This document shows positions 10,915-21,985 of a DNA stretch of 64,000 nt, piece by piece. This DNA comes from Cherax quadricarinatus (lineage: Eukaryota; Arthropoda; Malacostraca; Decapoda; Parastacidae): contig NC_091369.1 of NCBI RefSeq assembly GCF_038502225.1, positions 9,219,805 through 9,283,804 on the forward strand, read 5' to 3'. Both the position numbers and the translations under genes were made by a program. Within the stretch, counting starts at the first letter, position 1; every line of letters begins with the position of its first letter. The notes under the pieces were generated by a model, which was given only the letters and a program-made list of their open reading frames with translations, had not been told where the DNA came from and did not search any database.

Positions 10915-11388
10915 TGTAAGTAGTAGGTTGGTAGACAGCAACTACCCAGGGAGGTACTATTCTCCTGCCAAGTGAGTGTAAAACGGAATCCTGTAATTGT
11001 TTTACATGATGGTAGGATTGCTGGTGTCTTTTTTTCTGTCTCTTAAACATGCAAGATTTCAGGTACGTCTTGCTACTTCTACTTACACTTAGGTCACACT
11101 ACACATACATGTACAAGCATATATATATACACACCCCTCTGGGTTTTCTTCTATTTTCTTTCTAGTTCTTGTTCTTGTTTATTTCCTCTTATCTCCATGG
11201 GGAAGTGGAACAGAATTCTTCCTCCGTAAGCCATGTGTGTTGTAAGAGGCGACTAAAATGCTGGGAGCAAGGGCCTAGTAACCCCTTCTGTATAAATTAC
11301 TAATTTTAAAAAGAGAAACTTTTGTTTTTCTTTTTGGGCCACCCTGCCTTGGTGGGATACGGCTGGTTTGTTGAAAAAAAAAATATAT
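10915..11388 (+). mobile_element. Internally deleted RTE-like element, left palindrome arm
   Basis: The 5' part (GTAGTAGGTTGGTAGACAGC through GCCATGTGTGTTGTAAGAGG and AAAATGCTGGGAGCAAGG) matches the 5' UTR of the RTE-like LINE at 61938-62340. It then jumps directly to the LINE 3' tail (GGGCCACCCTGCCTTGGTGG, then GATACGGCTGG and an A-run). The whole coding region is gone. The result is a short non-autonomous element that keeps both LINE ends. Confidence 0.82.
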
Positions 11389-11404
11389 ACATGTATATAT
11401 ATAT

Positions 11405-11802
11405 GTATTTTTTTTTTCCAACAAACTGGCTGTATCCCACTGGGGCAGGGTGGCCCAAAAAGAAAAACAAGTTTCTCTTATTAAATTTAGTAATATATAC
11501 AGGAGAAGGGGTTACTAGTCCCTTTCTCCTGGCATTTTAGTCGCCTCTTACAACACACATGGCTTACGAAGGAAGAATTCTGTTCCACTTCCCCGTGGAG
11601 ATAAGAGGAAATAAATAAGAGCAAGAACTAGAAAGAAAATAGAAGAAAACCCAGAGGGGTATGTATATATATGCTTGTACATGTATGTGTAGTGTGACCC
11701 AAGTGTAAATAGAAGTAGCAAGATGTACCTGAAATCTTGCATGTTTATGAGACAGAAAAAAAAGACAACAGCAATCCTACCATCATGTAAAACAATTACA
11801 GG
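11405..11802 (-). mobile_element. Internally deleted RTE-like element, right palindrome arm
   Basis: Reverse complement of 10990-11388 with few differences, 5' truncated at CCTGTAATTG. The two arms meet tail to tail around an ATATATACATGTATATAT centre. Truncation is followed at once by the coding 3' end of another LINE copy (11810). Confidence 0.85.
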
Positions 11803-11809
11803 CCCATAT

Positions 11810-12280
11810 TATGACAGGGGTCGTCCTCGAAAAAGTTGGAGGGAGGGGATAAAGGAGGTTTTGTGGGTGAGGGGCTTGGACTTCCAGCAAGCGTGCATGA
11901 ACGTGTTAAATAGAAGTGAATGGAGACAAATGGTTTTTGGGAAATGATGAGCTGTTGGAGTGTGAGCAGGGTAATATTTAGTGAAGGGATTCAGGGAAAC
12001 TAGTTATTTTTATATAGCCGGACTTGAGTACTGGAAATGGGAAATACGATGCCTGCACTTTAAAGGAGGAGTTTGGGATATTGGCAGTTTGGAGGGATAT
12101 GTTATATATCTTTATATATGCTTCTAAACTGTTGTGCCTGGGCACCTCTGCAATGACTGATTATGCATGAGTGAGTTTAAAATGTTAAATGATGATAAAA
12201 GTATTTTCTTTTCGGGGATTTTCTTTCTTGTTGGGTCACCCTGCCTCGGTGGGAGATGGCTGACTTGTTGAAAAAAAAAG
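11810..12280 (+). mobile_element. RTE-like LINE 3' end (ORF end plus 3' UTR)
   Basis: Encodes the C-terminus of the LINE protein: RGRPRKSWREGIKEVL, then RGLDFQQACMNVL and SEWRQMVFGK, then TGA. The 3' UTR runs to GGGTCACCCTGCCTCGGTGG, GAGATGGCTGACTTG and an A-run. Upstream coding sequence is absent (5' truncation, usual for LINE insertions). Confidence 0.85.
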
Positions 12281-12389
12281 TGTAAATAAAAACCTTTCCT
12301 TACAATACTTGACCAAATTTTTAAAATCCATAGTCCTGGTTAGCTTATGTTTATCATTCAGTACAAATAACTTCACTGCCCCAAATGAG

Positions 12390-12815
12390 TATTTGCAGAA
12401 ATTGCTTGGAAAAAAAAATAAGTTAGGCTAAGCATCTAGAAAAGTAATAAATTGGTCTCGGAAAACAAGCATGGATTGAGAAATGGAAGGATGTGCCAAA
12501 CAAAGCTTAGATGTCTGATAGACTAAGAGGTAAGAGAAAGAAGAGTCATTGATATCTGATACATTAAGAGGTAAGAGAGGGAAGATTCAGCTACATATTT
12601 CTAGATGTTAAGAAACCTTTTCATACGATACCACCTTAAAAGCCACTTTGCATACTGGAGAAGGATACTAGGATAAAACTAAAGATATGTGCATGGATAA
12701 AGGAATAAACATAAAACTGTCACAATAAGGGAAAAATTGGGAAAGGAATATATAACTTGGAGAATCCCACATGTATCAGTCTTGGGCTGTATATAATTAC
12801 CTGTTAACTCTTTTG
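12390..12815 (+). mobile_element. CR1-like LINE reverse-transcriptase fragment
   Basis: With frameshifts, the plus strand recalls CR1 reverse transcriptase: FLDVKKPFHTIPP (motif like DVxKAFDTIPH), AWIKE, then a decayed SVLG block (CISLGLYIIT). Strongly degraded; limits approximate. Confidence 0.55.
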
Positions 12816-13019
12816 TATTGTTGATGTCAAAATAATGAGATTGCAAACTGAAGGGAATGGCTGGTGGCTATAGGAATATATGGATGTACTTAAGAAATGA
12901 TCTAATAAATAGTTACTCAAATTTAACTCTGGTAAAATTGGGGAAAAAAAAAAGATAAAAAAGAAAATACAATACCATCTGAAAGGATGTAAAAGCTGAG
13001 GGAAATAATTGAAAGATCT

Positions 13020-13175
13020 ATGAATATGAAGGAGGGGTGGAGATATGTTGCAGTTTTTGAACTGTAGTATCTGCACACACCTGGCAAGATAGTGATGGAG
13101 TGAGTGATGACGAAAGTGTTTCTTCTTTTTTTGGCTCGCCTTACCTTAGTGGGAAAGGCCAATGAGTTAAAAAAA
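13020..13175 (+). mobile_element. RTE-like LINE 3' tail fragment
   Basis: GGAGGGGTGGAGATATGTTG through GGCAAGATAGTGATGGAGTG, then a decayed CTCGCCTTACCTTAGTGGG signature and a 13-base A-run. It matches the 3' UTR of the copy at 10120-10500. Confidence 0.75.
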
Positions 13176-14340
13176 AAAAAAAATTATATTGACTCCAAAT
13201 ATTCCTCGAAGTGCACACAAGCAGAATATCATCATTGAGCTAGATCAACTTGCCAACATGTAATTACTTTATTTATTACTCGTGTTTAGTGCTAAATCCA
13301 CATGGGCTATTCAGTGCAGTAGTAAAGGTTCAGTCCTTTGTCCACCAGGCATGAGACATGTGTACTTCCTAACTGTACTCTTTAGTTTGACAATACCTCA
13401 TTTGTGCGACTCATTTTTAAGGGTGCAGAGTGAGTGGAAACCTTTCCTAGTAAAACAATGAAACTAAAAAGGTAAAAAGAGGGCATCCCCACTTAGGCTG
13501 GAACTAAAGACAATGAGCTCCTTGGGGAAAATAACCCTAACCTTTCCATTTCTGGAATAATGAAGAACAAGGAAATACGTATAGTCATGACAAGTACCTT
13601 CACTAGGTGCCAGATCAGTCAGGCTGTGATGGATATGTGGGTAACCAGGCCATCAGCAGAAACAACCTGGTTGTCCAGGCAAGTGCCAGATGAGCCTGGC
13701 CCAAGGCTGGGCTCTGATGAGAGTAGAAAAACTCTTCAAACTCATCGAAGGTAAATGTACAAAATGTTTCGAGGTATTAACAGGGTGACAGTAGATGAGG
13801 CTAAGCTTTACTAGGAATGTAACTACTATATTATTATTATTTTTGCATTCATGGAAGTGCTAAACTTGTAGGGGTTGTACAGTGCATGGGGGGAATGGGA
13901 GGTAATTTAGTTCGATCCAAGGAAAGATAGGTCAGGTTCAGTAATAATGCAACCCTTAGATGAGAAGAAAGACCTGAGAGTAAGCTTATCGCCAAACTAT
14001 TGCTGAAGATGTCCGGTCTTTGGAAATGCTAATTGTTCAGAGCAACAAACGCACAGACTCTACCACTTGGTCCAGGATTCATGATCTGCCAATCTCAGAT
14101 GAGTTAGTTTTTTTAAGACTATTTTCCAGTACTGTCCCAAAGACTGAAACTGCTGGCAAGAGCAGTACATAGGTGAATTTGAAGACCACAAGTTCTTTTC
14201 TTTTCATCAAACCAGAATTAGAATCTGGTCATATGATAAACTGTACGCATGTGTCTGAGTCAGCGACACACAATTTGCACTGATGCCAAATGGCAAGATG
14301 CTTCATGCCTCTGCAGGGACTATGGGTAGCTCCAACAGTT
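13176..14340. other. Gene-free stretch with SINE scraps
   Basis: Mostly non-coding. At 13835-13960 there is ATTATTATT, then GAAGTGCTAAACTTGTAGGG and TTCGATCCAAGG, a diverged reverse-oriented SINE like the one near 60960. At 13260-13340 there is a similar scrap. No gene recognised. Confidence 0.5.
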
Positions 14341-14344
14341 CACT

Positions 14345-14560
14345 CTGATGCTCTGCATAATAATGGCTGTATATTCTAGAAACTTAATGGTATTCGGGCA
14401 CTTCAACAAACAGTCCTTCAGGGACCTGTATTCAATTTATATCACACTTTTCATAAAGCATACATTACCAGCATGGAGCCTACACTTGAGAAAACATGTC
14501 AGGAAACTAGAAGCCAAAGATTTGCTTTGAGACTAGTCCCAGAGCTAAATGTTATAAAAT
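14345..14560 (+). mobile_element. CR1-like LINE fragment
   Basis: Short pieces PAWSLHLRKHVRKLE and a following LVPEL are the CR1-type reverse-transcriptase thumb region (family pattern: SPVWNPHLxKxIxxLExVQ). Frameshifted and short. Confidence 0.6.
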
Positions 14561-14780
14561 TGTGAAATTATACCACCAGTTATGTAAGGCAGTGTGCAGG
14601 TTATGACATTTTAATAGATGTTTCACTCTATAGAGGGCTAAGATTATGGATAGGAATAACCAAAGAAAGTAGACCTCACAACACTGGGAGAGAGGATACC
14701 TGCAGATGGCAGGATTTTGATGTACATGTATAAGATTCTGTACCATGACAACTTGCAGATCAAAACAGATGAAAGTGAAA

Positions 14781-14923
14781 TAACAAAAAAGGCACAATAC
14801 TGTGACTGTAACAATACACAAATAACCCACGCATAGGAGAAAGGAATTTACGATGACGTTTCGGTCCACCTTGGACGGAAATGTCGTCGTAAGCTCCTCT
14901 CTGCTATGTGCGGGTTATTTGTG
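14781..14923. mobile_element. Penelope-like hairpin repeat, copy 1 (decayed)
   Basis: ACACAAATAACCCACGCATA leads into GACGTTTCGGTCCACCTTGG and, in inverted order, GGAAATGTCGTCGTAAGC and GGTTATTTGTGTA. It is a shortened version of the near-perfect palindrome at 45317-45471 and lies between two CR1 fragments. Assignment to a Penelope-like terminal repeat is an inference from the structure. Confidence 0.5.
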
Positions 14924-14929
14924 TATGAA

Positions 14930-15660
14930 AGTTAAAGATAGAACTGATTCATTGTCAGAAAGCTTCTCAGTTTGAAGATGATTGAGAGTTAGCATTAGAC
15001 CTATGTAGCCAAGAATGGCAACCATTTATGAGTGGCTGAAGAGACTGGCCCACACCCCAAGACTTGTCACAGTACAGATGGGTGCGTGTGTGTGCATAGT
15101 GCTCAGTATAATGCCAGATGCTCACATTAGCCCAATAACCTCTGAAGCCAATGCTCATCTGGTATATCTAAGTAGCTTTCAGGAATCTCAGAGAAGTCAT
15201 TTTGGGCCCTAGAAAGTGCAGGACGAGCATGGATCTTGCATCTGAAAAAGCATGTTAAGAAGCTGGAGAGAGTGCAGAAGTGTTCACCAAGGCTTGTTCC
15301 TGAGCTAACAGGCATGACGTACAAGAGGAGGCTGACAGAATTGGACCCAACAACATTGAAGGACAGAAAATACTCATTCAAGTTGATGAGGTAGACAGAG
15401 AGAAACTTATTTTGAGAGGTAAGAAATGGGAACTTAGGAACACTGCTGGAAGTTAGTCACTGATGAGCCACAGGGAAGTTAAGAAGTATTTTTTCAGTCT
15501 GATAGGAAAGTGGAATGATCTCAGTGAGGCAGGCTCCATTCATAGTTTTATGAGTAGGTATGTTAGGGCCCACAAGGCAAAGAGGGAGTGAATCTAAAGA
15601 GTGGCAAATTAAGAGGCAGGGCCAGGATCTGAGAATTGATCCTGGCAATCACAGTGTGTG
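14930..15660 (+). mobile_element. CR1-like LINE 3' fragment
   Basis: Translated with frameshifts, the pieces are IMPDAHISPITSEANAHL, LSSFQES, HLKKHVKKLERVQKC-like, LVPELTGMTYKRRLTELDPT and a final SLIGKWNDLSEAGS with IHSFMSRYVRAHKAKRE-like residues. This is the order seen at the end of CR1-type reverse transcriptase ORFs. The copy at 49085-50015 has the same blocks. Confidence 0.72.
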
Positions 15661-15715
15661 TGCACTCACATGCACACACTGGGAGAGAAGAGTGGGAGCA
15701 TGAGAGAGAATGAGT

Positions 15716-15740
15716 GGGTCTGTGTGTGTGTGTGTGTGTG
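15716..15740. repeat. (TG)n microsatellite
   Basis: About twelve TG dinucleotides. Confidence 0.9.
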
Positions 15741-15889
15741 CAGGTAACTTGACAAGCATCTGTTAATAAGAATCATGCTTGGTGACTGGTTCACACATTT
15801 AGTAGTCATTACAATTTTTATACAATATTATAAGTAGTGTTTCAGGAAGTGGCAGTAATTCTGTGGATAAGTCATACGAGACAAAAGTA

Positions 15890-16092
15890 CAGTGGACCCC
15901 TGGTTTACAATATTTTTTCATTCCAGAAGTATGTTCAGGTGCCAGTACTGACCGAATTTGTTCCCATAAGGAATATTGTGAATTAGATTAGTCCATTTCA
16001 GACCCCCAAACATACATGTACAAACGCACTTACATAAATACACTTACATAATTGGTCGCATTGGAAGGTGATCGTAAAGCGGGGGTCCACCG
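15890..16092. mobile_element. Tc1/mariner (Tigger-like) MITE, 203 bp, second copy
   Basis: Same 203-bp family as 4214-4416, flanked by TA. Left end CAGTGGACCCCTGGTTTAC, right end AAGCGGGGGTCCACCG. The two copies differ at scattered positions only. Confidence 0.88.
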
Positions 16093-16094
16093 TA

Positions 16095-16538
16095 TTGAGA
16101 GAGAGTTCACCATCCAAAGAGGGTCTTGCTAATATAATAATCCCAAAAAAGTCTTGTATCAGTATAGTATAAATCTCAAACCGACTTATGTATTACCACT
16201 TTCTTTATCAGTAATGTTTAATAGAATTTTATTGAAGTCATTACTCTGGAATTATATTGTACTATGTATTGGTAAGTGCAAGTTAGTCTTGAGTGCATTT
16301 TCAATGTATTTTGTAAAGGAGTACTATACTATAAATATAGTTAAGGTGTGAGTGATGGTGAATTTTATCTTTAGTCACCCCCTCGTGTACTATACTATGC
16401 ATGCTGTCAAGCATATACATATGCATGCAGACACTGATATGCACACATTGTGTGTGCACAAGAAATTGAAAGAAAAGGAAGTTTTGAAAGTAGGCTTTAT
16501 GAGTATGGATGTAGTACAGATGTTAAGGCAACCAATTA
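16095..16538. other. Gene-free stretch
   Basis: AT-rich DNA; the last 100 bases may belong to the CR1-like endonuclease fragment that resumes at 18906 beyond the Tigger insertion. Confidence 0.4.
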
Positions 16539-16671
16539 CAGTGGTCCCTTGTTTTTCGTAATTAATCCGTTCCAGAGAGTGTGACTATTATCGAAATTGA
16601 CGATTTGCGAAACCATTTTCGCCATAAGAAATAATGTAAATACAATTATTCCGTTCCAGACACCCAGAAGT

Positions 16672-16848
16672 CTTCTTTCTTTCAACACACACTAGCCGTA
16701 TCCCACCGAGGCGAGGTGGCCCAAAAGGAAAAATGAAAGTTTCTCCTTTCATATGTAGTAATAATATATACAGGAGAAAGGGTTACTAGCCCCTTGCTCC
16801 CGGCATTTCAGTCGCCTCTTACGACACGCATGGCTTACGGAGGAAGAA
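16672..16848 (-). mobile_element. RTE-derived short element inserted in the Tigger element
   Basis: The reverse-oriented tail signature (GTATCCCACCGAGGCGAGG, TGGCCCAAAAGG) joins directly to the end of the LINE 5' UTR (CAGTCGCCTCTTACGACACG, CATGGCTTACGGAGGAAG). A 12-bp target-site duplication, ACACCCAGAAGT, flanks it (16660-16671 and 16849-16860). This proves that the internally deleted element is mobile as a unit. Confidence 0.9.
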
Positions 16849-17044
16849 ACACCCAGAAGTATTAAAACAGTCATTTTTTTACATGAAATATAGATGTACA
16901 TACACAGAAAACAATGAGACATGAAGAATGAAACATTAACAGCATAACACTTACCTTTATTTTTTATTCTTCTTAGTGGATGGAAGACTGGAGGAGGGGA
17001 GAGGTTGAATTAATTACTGTCTGGAAGGAGAATCCCCTTCCATG

Positions 17045-18655
17045 AAGACTTCAAGTACGAAGTCCTTTTCCGGGGTTACTTCCCTTCTTTGTTTTTTTAT
17101 GCCACTAGGACCAGCTGGAGAGTCGCTGTACACCTGTGGCATTAAATACTTGTCCAGAGAGCTCTTGTTTCTCCCATCTCTTTAAAATTTCACTAAAATG
17201 GGACAAGACTTTGTCATTGTATATGTTGCTGCCATGGCTTGCAACAGCTTTGTCGGGGTGATGTTTCTCCACAAATCTTTCCATCCTACTCCACATTGAA
17301 CAAATCTACTTAATTTCTGAAGAAGGCACCTTTGTTCATCTCTCTCCCTCCTCCTCTGAAGCAACATGCTGAGCTGCGGTCTGTTGCTGTTCCAGCTGAA
17401 GCTCTTGCAGCTCTTCGTTGTGGTCCTCCACCAACTCTTCCACATCCTCACCACTCACATCCAACTCCATGGAACTCCCCAATGCCACAATTGATTTCTC
17501 AACTGGCAAAGGGTCCTCAGGGTCAGCCCGAAACCCTTCAAAACCTCTCTTCTGAACACAATCTGGCCACAAATTTCTCCAAGCAGAGTTCAAAGGCCTG
17601 GAAGTCACCCCCTCCCAAGCCTTACCTATAAGGCTTATGCAATGGAGGATACTGAAGTGATCTTTCCAAAACTCTCTTAAAGTCAAATGAGTGTCAGAGG
17701 TCACAATAAAGCACCTTTGAAACATTGCTTTGGTGTAGAGTTTTTTAAAGTTTGAAATGGCACTTGAGTTCAAATTTATTTTCCAGGAGGTATTTCTTCA
17801 CACTGGGGCCAAACACTTCACTGAACCACTCAAGGAAAATGTCCCTCGTGACCCATGCCTTATTACTAGCATTCCAAAACGCACACAATTTACTCTTCAC
17901 GACATTGTTTTTCTTGAACGCTTGGGGATTTTCAGAGTGATACACTAGTAAAGGCTTCACTTTGAAATCCCCACTAGCATTACTACAAAACATGAATTAG
18001 CCTGTCTTTCATAGGCTTGTGTCCTGGGAGTGCCTTTTCCTCCTGAGTAATGTAGGTCCTCTTTGGCATTTTCTTCCAAAAGAGACCTGTTTCATCACAA
18101 TTGAACATTTGTTGGGGAGGAATTATTCAGTCTGTATGTACTCCTTGAATTCACTTACAAATTTTTCAGCTGCACTTTTGTCAGAACTGACAGCCTCACC
18201 ATGCCGTATCACACTGTGTATGCCACTACGTATTTTAAATCTCTCAAACCAGTCTTTGCTGGCTTTAAAATCATAAATATCAGTACTTGTTGCAGGCAGT
18301 TTCTTTATGAGATCATCATGCAACTGCCTTGCCTTTTCACAAATAATTGACTGCATAAGACTCTCTCTTGCTAATTGTTTCTCGGTGATCCACACCAACA
18401 ATAACTTTTCAACATCTTTGAGTACTTCCGATCTCATTTTTGTGAGCATATTTACCCCCTTTGCAACACAGCTTCCTTTATTTCCTTTTTCTTGCCCACG
18501 ATGGAAGCGATGATTGTATAGGGCTTATACATCCTGGCCAGCTCTGCCACACATATGCCACTTTCATATTGTTCAGTGATGTTTTTCTTGAATTGTATAG
18601 CATTTCTCACCTTCTTTACCAAAGGCATGGCACTAGGAGCTTTCTTTGGAGCCAT
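17045..18655 (-). pseudogene. Degenerate Tigger/jerky-like transposase
   Basis: The start at 18655 gives MAPKKAPSAMPLVKKVRNAI followed by a psq-type helix-turn-helix (YESGICVAELARMY). Past a frameshift, 18449-18123 gives the CENP-B-type half (LLLVWITEKQLARESLMQS and DWFERFKIRSGIHSVIRHGE). Further frames hold DDE-core pieces: MFCSNASGDFKVKPLLVYHS (17993 downwards; the usual second acidic region), then NNVVKSKLCAFWNASNKAWV and an acidic C-terminal tail (VSGEDVEELVEDHNEEL). At least three frameshifts or stops separate these blocks, so it is inactive. Family function: cut-and-paste transposition at TA sites. Confidence 0.82.
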
Positions 18656-18905
18656 GGTGGCTTATTAAGCATTTGCAAGCACTAAAATGAATGGAATATT
18701 ATGAAATGTATGAACGCATGAAGTGATGGTCACTCGCTGATAAACAGTGGTACACTGGCTGGGAATGGAGTATGAGGCCGCTTGGGGCTGTGCGTATGCG
18801 TCCAGGACGAACGACTATTTGAGAGTCAATGTTTTGACGAAAAAAAAGTTAAGTTTTTCGAAAATTATGACTTTAGATGCTTATGAAAAACGGGGGACCA
18901 CTGTA

Positions 18906-19017
18906 TTAAAGTTATGAATGAAATGGAGCCAAACTTTTTAGCACTTAGCGAAACAAAGTTTAATAAACAGAGGGAGACACATTTGAATGGGTACAGAAGT
19001 GAAGGTATTAACTCAAG
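18906..19017 (+). mobile_element. CR1-like LINE endonuclease scrap
   Basis: MNEMEPNFLALSETKF resembles the start of an apurinic-type LINE endonuclease (pattern: xPDILALSET, catalytic E in SET). The scrap is squeezed between two Tigger insertions. Confidence 0.55.
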
Positions 19018-19794
19018 TACAGTGGACCTCTGGTTTTCATACGGTTCACGTATCGTACAATTCGGTTTTAGAACACTTTTTTTTGGGCGAAATTTTGGTC
19101 TAGTTTCCGTACCTCGCTCTGGAAATCGTACGTATCATACACGTCTGCCCGCCCGGGAATGCTGTCGGTCTGGCTTTGTTACTGGTTGAGTGAGCATTCA
19201 TCTGAAACATTTTGCAATTTTTGTGCTTGTTTATTGATTGTGACTGTGAAATAAGCCACCATGGGCCCAAAGGAAGTTCCTAGTGCCAGCCCTTTGGTAA
19301 AGAAGGTGAGAAACACGATAGAATTCAAGAAAGAGATTGTAGAAAAATATTAAAGTGGCATGTGTTTAGCTGAGCTTGCTGTTGCAAGCAGTATCTGCAA
19401 CATGTTCAGTGACAATACCTTGTCCCATTTTAGGCAAATCTTAGAGATGCCAGAAACAAACTCTCTGGACAGATTTTTAGTGCGACAGGGATCCAGTGCC
19501 AGTAAAAAACTAAGAAGGGAAGTAACCCCAGAAAGGGCTTTGATACCTGAAGTCCTTATGGAGGGGGATTTCCCTTCTGAACACTACCCCACCTCCGTCT
19601 TCCCTCCTCGCCTTCTTCAATACGCCAACAAGAGTCTTCAATAAAAGTATGTAATGTTCATTTATCATTAAAATTAGTCATATTTAATTCTCATTGTTTT
19701 CTGTATGTAAAACTATGGTTATTCTTTAAAAAATGTATTTTTTCTTAATATTTTTGAGTGTCTGGAACGGATTAATCATTTATTTTTTATTAAC

Positions 19795-21390
19795 ACATCG
19801 GCCGATTCCCACCAAGGCAGGGTGGCCTGAAAAAGAAAAACTTTCATCATCATTCACTCCATCACTGTCTTGCCAGAGGGGTGCTTTACACTACAGTTAT
19901 AAAACTGCAGAGTGCAGACACTGTACTTCCCATCTCCAGGACACAAGTCCAGCCTACTGGTTTCCCTGAATCCCTTCATAAATGCTACTTTGCTCACATT
20001 CCAACAGCATGTCAAATATTAAAAACCATTTTTCTCCATTCACTCCTATCAAATACGCTCACGCATGCTTGCTGGAAGCCCAAGCTCCTTGCACACAAAA
20101 CCCCCTCTAACCCTTCCCTCCACTACAGATTTATATACTCTGAAAGTCATTCTGTTTCGTTCCATTCTCTCTACATGTCTGAAGCACCTCAGCAACCCCT
20201 CCTCAGCCCTCTGGATAATAGTTTTGGTAGTCCCGCACCTCCTCCTAATGAATTCTCTGCATTATATTCACACCACACATTGCCCTCAGACAAGACATCA
20301 CTGCCTCCAGCCTTTTTGTTGCAACATTCACTACCCATGTTTCACACCCATATAAGAGTGTTGGTATAACTATACTCTCATACATCCCCCTCTTTGCTTC
20401 CATGGACAAAGTTCTTTGTCTCCACAGACTCCTAAGTGCACCACTCGCCCTTTTCCCCTCATCAGTTCTGTGATTCACCTCATCCTTCATAGACCTATCT
20501 GCTGACACATCCACTCCTAAATATCTGAATACATTCACCTCCTCCATACTCTCTCCCCCCAATCTGATATCTAATGTTTCATTACCTAATCTTTTTGTTA
20601 TCCTCATCACCTTACTCTTTCCTATATTTATTTTTAATTTTCTTCTTTTACATACCCTACCAAATTCATCTACCAACCTCTGCAACTTCTCTTCAGAATC
20701 TCCCAAAAGCACAGTGTCATCAGCAAAGAGCAACTGTGATGACAACTGCTTTGTGTTAGATTCTTTATTTTATAACCCCACACCTCTTGCCAAGACCCTC
20801 GCATTCACTTCTCTTACAACCCCATCTATAAATGTATTGAACAAACACAGTGACATCACACATCCTTGTCTAAGGCCTACTTTTACTGGGAAATAATCTC
20901 CCTCTTTCCTACATACTCTAACCTGAGCCTCACTATCTTCGTAAAAACTCTTCACTGCTTTCAGTAACCTACCTCCTATTCCATACACCTGCAACATCTG
21001 CCACATTGCCCCCCTATCCACCCTCTCATGCACCTTTTCCAAATCCATAAATGCCACAAAAACCTCTTTACCCTCATCTAAATACTGTTCACCTATATGT
21101 TTCACTGTAACACTTGGTCTATACACCCCCTACCTTTCCTAAAGCCTCCTTGTTCATCTGCTATCCTACTCTCCGTCTTACTCCTAATTCTTTCAATAAT
21201 TACTCTACCTTACACTTTACCAGGTACTGTATACTCAACAGACTTATTCCCCTATAATTTTTGCACTTTTTTTTTTTTTGTCCCCTTTGCCTTTATACAA
21301 AGGAACTATGCATGCTCTCTGCCAATCCCTAGGTATCTTACCCTCTACCATACATTTATTAAATAGCACCAACCACTCCAATTCGGTTTT
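19795..21390 (-). mobile_element. RTE-like LINE, 5' truncated
   Basis: Read on the minus strand it has reverse transcriptase, ORF end and 3' UTR, finishing in CCACCCTGCCTTGGTGGGAA, TCGGCCGATGTG. The truncation point (CACTCCAA on the plus strand) corresponds to about 63860 in the intact copy. It has inserted into the Tigger derivative. Confidence 0.85.
20020..21380 (-). pseudogene. RTE-like reverse transcriptase, frameshifted
   Basis: In order on the minus strand: KNYRGISLLS; FMDLEKVHERVDRGAMWQML; VKVGLRQGCVMSLCLFNTFI (finger/palm motifs); QLLFADDTVLLGDSEEKLQR, which contains the catalytic FADD; SKVMRITKRLGN; YLGVDVSADRSMKDEVNH; PTLLYGCETW; and, near 20060, GFQQACVSVFDRSEW. The longest pieces are 20245-20745 and 20770-21126. 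Frameshifts and stops between them make it inactive. In family terms it would copy LINE RNA at a nicked target. Confidence 0.82.
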
Positions 21391-21438
21391 AGACCAACCT
21401 TCTGGAACAGATTAAGTACAAAAACCAGAGGTTCACTG

Positions 21439-21985
21439 TGTATTGGAAAGCATGAGAGCTATAGGATTAATGGCACTATGGAATAAATATTTTTGTAAAA
21501 TATAATTAGTATAAATGTTCAGGGAATGTGATGTTTAGGATAAAGTAAAATGTAATAAGTAGGTTTTAAATATCTTTGAACCTGAAGATAAAAAGAGTGA
21601 AAAGATGGAGAGAGAGAGAGAGAGATTGTGTGTTATTAAAAATTATTTTGCAAGGCTTCTGTGCTAAAATGAGACCCAGTTGTGTAGGGCATATTATTAG
21701 TCACAAAATATGTGGGTCATAAAGTACTGCCAGGTAATTAATGACGACAAAGTAGCATGAAGGGCATACTTGTAAAGAAAAAGAAGGTAGCGGTTGCTTA
21801 AGTCTGTTTCATTTAAATAATTGTAGTGTGTTGAAGAGTGGTGTCATGGGTGATCAAAGTAATGGTGCCAGAAGCCTTGCAAATTAATTCTGTAAACTTC
21901 TTGATAAATGGTACAATCAGTGAGAAGGGTTTGGTGTAGTTTATAATATGAAAATTTGTAGTGGGTGGGACCTGAAATTCAATTG
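21439..21985. other. Gene-free stretch, includes (GA)n
   Basis: No coding signal seen. A (GA)n microsatellite lies at 21608-21625. The right part may be decayed LINE sequence continuing into 21990-23160. Confidence 0.4.

Larger units (their letters stand above)
16539..18903 (-). mobile_element. Tigger-like DNA transposon with both ends
   Basis: Terminal repeats CAGTGGTCCCTTGTTTTTCG and AAAAACGGGGGACCACTG sit between TA dinucleotides (16537-16538 and 18904-18905). A degenerate minus-strand transposase fills the interior. A 177-bp RTE-derived fragment (16672-16848) has inserted near the left end. Confidence 0.88.
19020..21438 (+). mobile_element. Tigger deletion derivative carrying a nested RTE-like LINE
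   Basis: Left terminal repeat CAGTGGACCTCTGGTTTTC after TA; right end AAAACCAGAGGTTCACTG. At 19261 the transposase start reads MGPKEVPSASPLVKKVRNTI, but after about 45 codons and one stop it jumps to a C-terminal block (CNMFSDNTLSHFRQILE, SLDRFLVRQGSSASKKLRRE). The helix-turn-helix and DDE core are deleted. The RTE-like LINE at 19795-21390 sits in its right part. The trailing TA is decayed (TGTA). Confidence 0.8.

Noticed and set aside
17332..17631. Plus-strand Pro/Ser ORF of 99 residues
   Set aside because: Antisense to the acidic C-terminal part of the Tigger transposase.
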